From positions 1 through 28,895 of the forward strand of contig JAWQRN010000499.1 in the NCBI GenBank assembly GCA_033557685.1: a stretch of DNA of 28,895 bases. Direction: 5' to 3'. The DNA is from Sperchopsis tessellata. Lineage: Eukaryota > Arthropoda > Insecta > Coleoptera > Hydrophilidae. The position numbers and the translations under genes were made by a program. Under the pieces are notes generated by a model. The model was given only the letters and a program-made list of their open reading frames with translations. It was not told the DNA's origin and did not search any database. Positions 20,981-28,895 of the stretch are shown here, piece after piece (positions within the stretch are counted from its first letter, which is position 1; every line of letters begins with the position of its first letter).

Positions 20981-21425
20981 ATGCAACTTTCCGGATGGAA
21001 ACCGTGCAGAGGCTATAAAAAGTGCCGACATATCTTCCACATTGCATTGGGACATTTTCAAGTCGAGTGATGTTACTTCAACAAATGACCTCAATGCATT
21101 GATCCACACTCGACTGGATCATGCTTATTATAGCAAGAACTGGAGTTGAGGATGTGCTCTAGATAAAAAGGCTCTCGAACCAAGACTTTAGTGTCTTGAA
21201 ACATAATGGTATGAACTGTTTCATGACAATGTTCAGCCACGGCTAATTGCTTAATATGACCACGACAGTACCCGTACGTGCTCCTTTAAACTTGTAGCCA
21301 CCGTACACTTGGTTTCCACGATACAGACCTTACCACAGGAACAAGGGAGATGATAAACAGCTTCGCTTTACAACGGCATGACCTCTTTTAAAAGTTGATT
21401 TCTTTTTATGTACGGGCAATGTGTA
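20981..21425 (-). pseudogene. PLE fragment: GIY-YIG endonuclease and tail
   Basis: Read from high to low coordinates, the minus strand gives HCPYIKRNQLLKEVMPL (start of the linker to the endonuclease). It then gives PCSCGKVCIVETKCTVAT and LKEHVR (GIY-YIG; the Gly of YIG is Val), then KQLAVAEHC, and about 20981-21110 holds the noncoding tail. Stops and frameshifts are present. The upstream RT part is not found; instead the left arm of the large inverted repeat begins here. Confidence 0.82.
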
Positions 21426-22442
21426 GATTTGAATGTATTTTTAGAGATTGGAGGGCCGATATGATTTGGAGTTCAAATTACCATATTGATGTATGGAATC
21501 AACTTATTTATAAATAAGACCATCGTTTTCAAATAGGAAAATTATATTTATATAGGGACTAACAAAAATAGATGCATGTTTAGATAATGATCGAGTTCAT
21601 GGTTGATATCCAAAGATCACACGAGATATATAGTCAGTGTAAAACATTGTTTGATACAACACTGTGTGGAGTGGGTATTATAGACTTAAAGTAATATGAT
21701 CAGTCCAATGCTTGAAAGTAAATTTAATATTAAAAGGTTGGTTTGTACCAATATTTGCAAATGGTTGGTGACATGATTTTAGAAAACTGTCTTCACACAT
21801 TTCGAGCAGTTATGATATTGCACATTAACTTTCTCAAAGATATTTATTATTTACGCATGTCGCATGTATTTTAATTTACTTTGTAACAATGTAACAATTT
21901 CTTTGTATTAAGTTATAATTCATATACCGAGATAATTAACGTATTCCAATATTTGACACAAGCTCGCGAAGTCGAAACAAATTCGCTAGAATTACAATTG
22001 TCAACTAAATATTGTTACAATATTATAGTGTTTTACTGGATTCACAAATATCAGTTCGACAAATTTAAATTGTATTTATTTTAAATTGCGTTGTTTATAA
22101 TAACAGCATTATTTATTCACGGTGATTATAGCATTTAATATCGAGTATAATAATTAATCCGAATACTTCGCACTTCTCTATAACTTCGCACAAAATGCGG
22201 GTGGCAATTATTGAACTTGGTACTCAAACTGCTCTCTCTGGCTAGATCCTCGGCTTTTATTTGAGGAAACATTCACTAGAAAATTCGAGACCCCAATGGG
22301 TTAGACTAGAGCGGTCTCGTTTTCCCCTCAAACTCGCACACGGACTATAATAGTATGGCGTGGTCCTCAGTGGCGCAGAGGTTTAGCAGCATCTAGGGCA
22401 TAAAACCTAAATGCTAAACCCTAATGTAAATACTAATTTCGT
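21380..22442. repeat. Left arm of the large intron 2 inverted repeat
   Basis: Imperfect reverse complement of 24735-25520. Landmarks shared across the whole length include GCCCGTACATAAAAA, TATTTATAAATAAG, GACTATATATCTCGTGTGATC, CTGATCATATTACTTT, TCTCGGTATATGAATTATAA, CGAGCTTGTGTCAAATATTGG, AAAAGCCGAGGATCTAGCCAG and CGAAATTAGTATTTACATT (all written as on the minus strand). The outer part (about 22013-22350) looks like an LTR, with TATA-like and AT-rich end features. About 90-100 bases (near 22145-22240) exist only in this arm, and about 70 bases near 22345-22415 are also extra. Confidence 0.85.
22361..22420 (+). repeat. Hairpin with tRNA-like first half
   Basis: GGTTTAGCA (22380-22388) pairs exactly with TGCTAAACC (22412-22420), and TAGG (22393-22396) with CCTA inside. 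The preceding TCCTCAGTGGCGCAGAGG resembles the A box of a tRNA gene, as found in tRNA-derived SINEs. A B box is not visible, so it is not called a tRNA. The segment is absent from the opposite arm at 24735-25520 and so looks like an insertion. Confidence 0.45.
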
Positions 22443-23395
22443 GATGTTACTTCAATGAATGAATTCAATGCACTGATCCAGACTAGAGGGGGGATGTGCA
22501 CTAGGGCGGCATCTTTCAACTCGGGTGGTTATTATCGAGTATAGGAGTAGGGAAACGAGCCAGGGAGATCCTCCAAAGGATAGGAAGTTGAAAACCATCA
22601 TCCCTATTAATATTCTTGGAGCGATTATAAACCTCAATGGTTTCTTTGAATTTTTTGGGAAACTAAGGAGGCTCTCGAGCCAAGACGTTAGCATCTTGGA
22701 ACATAATGGTATGAACTGTAGGCTAATAGATTTATATGACCACGGCTAATTGATTAATATGACCGCAACGAGTACAGCATACTTGCTCCTTTAAATGACT
22801 AGCCATTGTACACTTAGTTTCTCCGATATAGATCTTACAACAGGAACAAGGGACCTGATAACACTTTCGCTTTGCAACGGCATAACATCTATTAAAAAAG
22901 AGAAAATTTGCGATATCTTTTCGATTGAAGAGAATACTGTTTTGATGACAAACTTCCTTAGTATGCGGGCAATATTGTCCGTCGAATCCTTGACGAATGG
23001 TAGATTGCTGTTGCTTTCACCTCAGTAGTATTTTTGGCAATGACAGATGGATTCCTGAAACATCTGATTGTCCATTTGACAAAAACGCATCGGTGACTGT
23101 CCGCAACTCCTGGGAAGATAAGAGTTGAAAGCTTGATATAAGAGAGAATTAATCATAGACATTTTTTGACAAGGGTGATAATATGTCAGTGCATGTTAGT
23201 AGCTGTTGGCATGGTTGGACTAATAATAGGAGAATGTAGAAGCGAACTATCTGATCTAAGTTCCAACAATATATCTAAGAAAGGAAGAGAGCCTGATGAC
23301 TCAATCTCATCGTAAAACGAATATTTGGATGTTGGGAGTTTATGGTTGACGATTTTCAGCCTCGGCTTATTGATTAATACAACCACGACGAGTAC
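22440..23395 (-). pseudogene. PLE fragment: end of RT, linker, endonuclease and start of tail
   Basis: From high to low coordinates on the minus strand. About 23220-23335 reads KYSFYDEIESSGSLPFLDIL and GSLLHS-type text (end of the RT region). About 23000-23130 reads VADSHRC.. and NPSVIAKNTTEVKATA (linker). About 22730-22870 reads VPCSCCKIYIGETKCTMASH and LKEQVCC (GIY-YIG endonuclease). About 22480-22640 reads the C-terminal NLNGF/IINLKP-type mirror of NRPNNI..DDGFQL. A short extra minus piece at 23345-23395 repeats part of the endonuclease (GACGAGTACAG block). Stops and frameshifts make it dead. Confidence 0.82.
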
Positions 23396-23945
23396 AGTCC
23401 ATCAAAAGTTATCATCCCGTTGCAAAGCGAAAGGGTTTATCAGGTCCCATGTTATTGTTGTAAGATCTCTATTGATAAAACTAAGCGTTCGATTGCTACT
23501 CATTTAAAAGAGCACAAACGCTGTACCCGTCTTGGTCATATTAATCAATCAGCCATAGCTGAACATCGTCTATACCATTATTTTCCAAGATATTAAAGTC
23601 TTGACTCAAAAGTCTCTTAATTTTCCCAGAAAATTCAAAGAAATCATTGAGGTTTATAATCGCCCCAACAATATTAAAAGGGACGATGGTTTTCAACTTC
23701 CTATTGTTTGGAGGATCCCCTGGCTCGTTTCTCTCCTCCTACATTCGATAATAACCATCCGAGTGGAACATTGCCCTAATGCACATCCCTCTCTAGTCTG
23801 GATCAGTGCATGGAATTCATTAGTTGAAGTAACGTCATCTGCCTTGAAAATCTTCCTTGTAATAATGGGCGAAACGTCGGCACTTATCTAGCATCTACAT
23901 GGTTTCCATCTGCGAAAAACATTCATATAGATAATAACCATGGAT
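23396..23945 (+). pseudogene. PLE fragment: endonuclease, C-terminus and tail
   Basis: Plus strand: CATCCCGTTGCAAAGCGAAA (start), then KTKRSIATHLKEHKRC and HINQSAIAEHRL (GIY-YIG region, with the motif start degraded). Then FPRKFKEIIEVYNRPNNIKR and DDGFQLPIVW (protein C-terminus). Then comes the noncoding tail with GGGCGAAACGTCGGCAC at about 23867-23883, ending CATTCATATAGATAATAACC. A 96-codon open stretch over 23601-23891 runs from the C-terminus into normally noncoding tail, so its last third is not real protein. Confidence 0.82.
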
Positions 23946-24734
23946 TCCTATTACATTTAAAACAACAATGCACTTGTAAAAAATTATTTCCAAATTAATT
24001 TAAACCTAAGAAATCTGAATCTAAGATGACATATAATTTATAGTATGTATCTATCTATCTATAAACTCACCAAGAGCAACTATCCCACTGATTAATCATC
24101 TCAAATATAATTACTCAGCCACGGATCTAGGAAAATGGAAAGTGTACTTAGTGCAGTATTTCATCCGTCCATGTGTAAATTAGATTTAATTATTACAAGA
24201 TGTAATTATTACAAGGCAAGGCTTAATATTGAACAAATATACAACCAGGCAACTGTCTATTCGACCCAACCATGTAGAGAGGAAATCAATGACACGAAGA
24301 AGAAGAACTATCCCACTGTCTTTCTATACTTGTACCAGCCTCTACTATTTCTGCATATATCGGTCATGTCTCTTCCAACCCCTTGTATCGCACCGTGTAA
24401 GGGTACATAGGGATCTGGGAAAATGTTGGAGTTACAAACTTGGTGAACAAGTTTCATACAAAATAAAGTTTTTGATTTAAATTTTGCTAAATACCTGAAT
24501 TGTTTGTAGTATTGTCGATTAGAAGCTGACTCTTTCTACAAATAGTATTACTTATGAGAGAATTTAAATACACAATAAATATGTCTCTCTAGATTTTGAG
24601 ATTCATCTCTCAAATTGTTTTTTTTTTATTGTCGAAAAAATGTAGCAACTCATTTTTAAAAGAAATAGTGGGCGTGTCCGGGTGGTAAATTTAGGGCCCT
24701 AAATACATTTAATGCAGTAAATAAAGCCACGAAT
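23946..24734. other. Spacer inside the large inverted repeat, no recognised feature
   Basis: Two open frames overlap at 24135-24480 but match nothing I know. The phrase AACTATCCCACTG occurs twice (about 24077 and 24306), and GGATCT(A/G)GGAAAATG also occurs twice (about 24123 and 24412), so this may be an unrecognised repeat of about 230-290 bp period or a duplicated piece. Confidence 0.4.
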
Positions 24735-25520
24735 TTAGTATTTATATTAGGGTCTGTGAAGAAGACGAGCCCGCTCTAGCCTAGCCCAGCGGGGTCTCGA
24801 ACTTTCCAGTAAATGTTTCACCAGCATATAAAAGCCGAGGATCTGGCCAGTGAGATTAAATGCTATAATCACTTTGTATAAATATTGCTATGTTATTATA
24901 AAGTAAGCAATTCAAAATAAATACAATTTAAATTAGTCGAATTGTTATTTGTCAACCCAGTCAAATATTATAATACTATAAAAATATTTAGTTGACAATT
25001 GTGATTCTAGTGAATTTGTTTCCACTTCGCGAGCTTGTGCCAAATATTGGAATATGTTAATTATCTCGGTACATGAATTATAACCTAATACAAAGAAATT
25101 GTTACATTTGTTACACAGTAAATTAAAATACATGTGACATGCATAAATAGAAAATATCTTTGAAAAAGTTAATGTGCAATAACATAACTGCCCGAAATGT
25201 GTAAAGACAGTTTTCTAAAACCACCACTTACAAATATTAGCACAAACCGACCTTTTAATATTAAATTTACTTTCAAGCAGTGGACTGATCATATTACTTT
25301 GTTTAAATCTATAATACCTGATGCTTTATATTGACTATATATCTCATGTGATCTCTGGATATCAACCATGGACTCGATCATTCTTAGATCCTATATAAAT
25401 ATAATTCTCCTATTTGAAAACGTTGGTCTCATTTATAAATAAGTTAAATCCATACATCAACATGATACAGGATAAAAATACATATTGCCCGTACATAAAA
25501 AAGGATCAATTATCATTTAA
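24735..25520. repeat. Right arm of the large intron 2 inverted repeat
   Basis: Partner of 21380-22442. It opens CACGAATTTAGTATTTATAT, then an LTR-like start, then CATATAAAAGCCGAGGATCT (a TATAAAA box). The AATTGTTATTTGTCAACCC block, also found near the end of the Gypsy 3' LTR, follows. It runs on to TTGCCCGTACATAAAAAAGG at about 25485-25504, the first bases of the PLE linker, after which the match is lost. Confidence 0.85.
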
Positions 25521-25744
25521 ACATAATTGTATAACAGGCATTGATACATGTATAAATTACTGGCACAAAATACTATTTCAGCAAATCCCAATGCTTAAGT
25601 GATATTGATTAGAAATATTTAGACTTATATAACACTTATATATCAACATATTAAAAACATTAAACATTTGGAACTAAGTTTTTGTACATCCCTAAATTCT
25701 TTGAAAACATCTATAAATGGTAAATTAATTTTATATCATTTCAG

Positions 25745-25945
25745 GAGCAATGGTCAGAGGCACAACAAGAAAGATTAGAGTTGCAAAGGGCTCGAGTGCT
25801 AGAAGTTAATAGACATTTAGCAGCTTTAACTGATAGCTGGGAAAGAGGTGGATTGCCTCTTCATATGAACCTTGCCGTCAACCATTATCCTCAACCTCAA
25901 TATTTAACTTCACGACTGAAACAGCAGAATCACATGTTAACAGAG
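25745..25945 (+). CDS. Sapcd2: SAPCD2 homolog, exon 3 (coiled-coil continuation)
   Basis: Residues 330-396, phase 0 at both ends: acceptor TCATTTCAG at 25736-25744 and donor GAG|GTAGGT at 25946. The text reads EQWSEAQQERLELQRARVLE, then NRHLAALTDSWERGGLPLHM, and ends SRLKQQNHMLTE. The last block matches vertebrate SAPCD2 L-K-E-Q-N-R-L-L-T-Q-E just before its final coiled coil. Reading past the donor soon meets a stop. The remaining C-terminal coiled coil is expected in a further exon, which I do not find by 28895. Confidence 0.92.
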
Positions 25946-27640
25946 GTAGGTTTTTTCAGTTGTTATTATATGAATGTGTGTAAAATTTACCATGTGTGTA
26001 AATAAACCAGATAAATGCACTCCGGCTTTACATATTACTGGTTAAGCAACTTAGGGTTTGCACTGTACTTGGGTAGATAGCCATACCACTTTCACTTACC
26101 TTTGGGCCTTCCCAGACAAGGAACACTAATACAATGCCATCTATCTAGTTGTATGTTAAATATACGTAACAACATATCTGACCAAATTCTGAAAAATATG
26201 GCAAGCCTGACCAATGGTCCAAAGTTTCACAACATCAACCTTCATATAATAAATTTCTAAGTAGCTTGGTCTAATTCTAGATAAGAAGATAGCACACACA
26301 ATATATTTGAAAAATCTAAAAAAGCACTAAATCTACCGAGGGTAGAATGTAAGGTGTCTTCAGGAGTGGACTACAAACTATCAAATATGTTTGCTAATCT
26401 TAATACTGTTTTTGCTGCACTATAAAGGCAAGGCACAGTAAACAACTAAGCTATGAGAATATGCTCAGACACAATAAATTCAACTCCATTAGAAAGTAAA
26501 AAGTTGGCAGCTAATTTTATCATAGATACGTAGTTTACAATTTCAAGATACATTTCAGGAACAATATTATCTTGCAGTTTCTAACTTTACAATCAAACAT
26601 TGTTTCAAAAAGAAGTTTTAAAAATAATAATCTATAATTTCCAATAATTTTAATGAAGAAATTAGTAGTACCAAATATAACAAAAAAAAAACAAATACAT
26701 AAACATAAGTAGAAAAATAATGAAAACAAAATAGGTTCTAGAACCCAATTGCATATTGGTACTATCGTTTTTGTATTATCTCGCAATTGAACTGAACAAA
26801 TTGCAAAACATATTCATGACATAACAGCCAAGAACCTCATCCCAAGTCTCAATATATAAAAGTGTGTCTAGAGAGTTATAATTAATCTTACGAACAATCT
26901 GTTTGCTATTAATTCCAATTCAATGCCCTTCCTGTTTCAGAGTAACAACAAAATTCAAGCACATAGTATAGTGATATCTTAAAAATGTCATTAAACCCGG
27001 GCCCTTAACATAAATATGGGCTCTACAATTAGACTAGTGACTCTTGTATATTTGTTTATATGTCAAATGTATTCTGACCTATCTAAAATGTTACTATAAT
27101 TTTCTAAGATAAGGTCCTTCACTAATATATTAATATATATATCACCACTTAATATTATAACTGTCTGCCAAGTGCTGCTAGAAAGATTTCTAAATTTGAT
27201 TTAAAGGTCTTTAAAGTGCAGTATAGATGATAATAAAACTTTAAACATATATACAAATATAATATTTCCAAGATTTTCTGAAATATGAGAATTTAACATT
27301 ACCTTAAACAGTCAAAAACAAGCTACCTAAAAGACTTTGTAATAATATATATGGCTGGAGTCATCTTTTGAATGTTGATGTGAGAGGTACGATGATACAA
27401 ATGGATATTCTAAATCTAAGTAACTAAATCCATTGTCATTGATATATTTAGCTAAAGCACATGCTATTAGTGAATACCTACAATATATTAACATTTAGAC
27501 ATTAAACATAAGTGCATGTTCCCAAAGAATTTTAAAATAAATTTAAAATTAAAATACAACACATTAAAATTATAAACATCTAGTAGTATCACAATCTTGG
27601 CAATGATCTGTCAGAGGATACATTAATTACCATAATATGA
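25946..27640. other. Start of intron 3, no recognised feature
   Basis: AT-rich. I looked for the missing C-terminal exon (a coiled coil rich in E, K, R, Q) with AG/GT borders and found none. A block at 26040-26330 is somewhat less AT-rich and may be an unrecognised repeat. Confidence 0.45.
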
Positions 27641-27649
27641 ATGAAAAAA

Positions 27650-28815
27650 TTCCTTTTACTCCTTGAGGAGCATAGGGCGATGTAAGGCGTTTCTACAGCA
27701 AAAGTTTTGTTAACAAATGGCAGAGTTGCTAGCCCTGCACCTCTTCTCACTATACTCTCACTCACTACAGAACCCGTCTGTCAATCCTCTCCACTTAACT
27801 CTATCTCTAGCTGCAACCTTGATCTCCTCCCATGACATTTCCTCCGGTTGTGTTTGTATGTCACACCCCTACTCCATGTATCCACAGGTATTCTCACCTT
27901 TCTACCTACACAGTTGTATTCCAGGACCTGTCTGGTCAAACTATCATGAGATCTTAGTGTGTGCCCAATCCATCTCCACTTTCTCCTACTCACCGATACC
28001 TCAATACGTTCCTGCTCTTAATCTACATAGTTCATCATTTGTTATACGATTTGGGCAAAAGATATTTCATATTCACCTCAAGCATTTGTTAACAAATAAC
28101 TGCACTCTACAATTGGATTCCCAATTTTCTGCCCAAGACTTGGCTCCATACAATAAGACACTTTTCACATTTGAGTTAAATAGCCTGATCTTTGTTTCTC
28201 TAGTAAGCTCTCTTGATGACCATATGTTCCCTAACATGTTAAAGGAACTCTGTGCAACACTAATTCTACTTTTTACATCCACCCTCCCTATCCAGCACAC
28301 TACCCAGGTAGCAAAACCTATCCACCTCTTCATCTTTTACACATATCCTACTCTTTTTTTTCCATTTACCACCATTATCTTGGTCTTTCTTGTATTGATC
28401 TTAAGTCCAAATTTCTCAGCTATTCTTGTCAAACTATTTGTTTCCCGCTGCATATGTTGCTCTGTTTCAGTCAAAAGGCGCACATCATCTGCAAATTCCA
28501 AGTCCTCCAAACGGTGAAATGGACCCCAAGCTATTCCAGTAAGATTGTCAGTAGTATTCCTCATAACTCAATCCACTACCACTAGGAAAAGCATTGGCGA
28601 CAGTATACAACCTTGTCTTACACCTCTAACTATACTTCTGTTTCCCAGTACTCGTCCTCCATCTTCAAGCTTCACTGAGTAGTTCTCGCACAGTATCTTT
28701 ATCATTCTTAAAAATGTATGAGGTATTCCATAACTCTCCAAAATGATCCACATCCCATCTCTATCAACCTTATAAAAGGCCTTCTGGAAGTCCACAAAAT
28801 TCAGGAACAGCAATT
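27650..28815 (-). pseudogene. LINE reverse transcriptase, 5'-truncated and decayed
   Basis: On the minus strand from high to low coordinates: FVDFQKAFYKVDRDGMW (RT motif A), VRGVRQGCILSPMLF (motif B), LEFADDVRLLTETEQHMQ (catalytic FADD). Then SSFNMLGNIW, LLYGAKSWA, and WRWIGHTLRSHDSLTRQ (C-terminal segment common in this LINE group). The first three blocks share one frame, broken by single stops at 28565-28570 (probable Trp to stop, TGG to TGA) and near 28337. A frameshift lies between 28073 and 27993. A further C-terminal-like trace (ALCSSRSKRN) lies near 27650-27690. The element is cut off at 28815, as expected of 5' truncation. No RNase H domain is seen, unlike the LINE at 17050-17785. The long open + strand frame at 27717-28517 is its antisense shadow. 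Confidence 0.88.
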
Positions 28816-28895
28816 GGTAGTTGAAAACCATCGTCCCTGTTGATATTATTGGGGCGATTATAAACTTCAATGGCTTCTCGGAATTTTCTGGGAAA
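28816..28895 (-). repeat. PLE C-terminal fragment at the window edge
   Basis: The sequence TGGTAGTTGAAAACCATCGT, CCCTGTTGATATTATTGGGG and TTTTCTGGGAAA matches the minus-strand PLE at about 22580-22665, i.e. the FPRKFRE..NRPNNINRDDGF part read on the minus strand. The LINE joins it directly at 28815/28816. The rest lies outside the window. Confidence 0.82.

Noticed and set aside
22361..22420. A tRNA gene
   Set aside because: Only an A-box-like start is present. The T arm and B box are missing and the sequence folds as a simple hairpin.
23601..23891. 96-codon open frame as a possible small gene
   Set aside because: Its first part is the known C-terminus of the PLE protein and the rest is the noncoding PLE tail read through.
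24040..24062. Microsatellite-like ATCT run
   Set aside because: Only about three imperfect units, too short to call.
24135..24480. Two overlapping open frames of 83-91 codons
   Set aside because: No recognised domain, no splice context supporting an exon, and they sit in repeat-derived spacer sequence.
26938..26990. Possible exon after CTGTTTCAG
   Set aside because: The acceptor looks fine, but the following frame does not resemble the expected C-terminal coiled coil of SAPCD2 and soon ends.
27717..28517. Longest open frame of the window (266 codons, + strand), with hydrophobic stretches
   Set aside because: It is exactly antisense to a clearly recognisable LINE reverse transcriptase on the minus strand. 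Its composition is that of a mirrored RT frame and it matches no family.

Overview
This is a eukaryotic, AT-rich, intron- and transposon-rich window, most likely from an insect. That reading rests on the one recognisable host gene and on the repeat families, not on any species-specific marker. I see no RNA gene, CRISPR array or bacterial operon. Almost all recognisable sequence is either three exons of one host gene or decayed transposable elements.

Host gene: the + strand carries the first three coding exons (9231-9810, 15735-16141, 25745-25945) of a homolog of suppressor APC domain-containing protein 2 (SAPCD2). The splice phases agree: a codon is split 1/2 across intron 1, and introns 2 and 3 are phase 0. 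Together the exons give 396 residues: an N-terminal EF-hand-like domain, a low-complexity proline-rich linker, and an APC-like coiled-coil block with the RDWY signature. The C-terminal exon is not recognised and probably lies beyond the window. A relatively CpG-rich stretch just upstream is the likely promoter and 5' UTR.

Layout: 1-1978 holds a Penelope-like element (PLE) tail, then the 3' half of a Ty3/Gypsy element (zinc finger, integrase, polypurine tract, 3' LTR). 3199-5960 holds a LINE reverse-transcriptase relic and a PLE with RT and GIY-YIG endonuclease remains, framed by an inverted repeat. 6131-6330 is a head-to-head junction of PLE tails. 7150-7495 is a Tc1/mariner relic. Intron 1 (9811-15734) holds a 662-bp element with 18-bp terminal inverted repeats, a second Gypsy integrase relic, a dispersed repeat and another mariner relic. 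Intron 2 (16142-25744) holds a palindromic repeat and related 34-bp tandem array, a LINE relic with an RNase H piece, a near-complete but dead mariner, a 112-bp direct repeat, and a nested inverted-repeat structure of more than 4 kb built from LTR-like and PLE sequence. 27650-28895 holds a LINE on the minus strand broken into another PLE.

Points most worth a second look: the nested palindromes inside intron 2, which should fold into long dsRNA when the gene is transcribed, and a short core shared by two otherwise different repeat families that resembles half of a hammerhead ribozyme. I did not find a convincing new protein-coding system.
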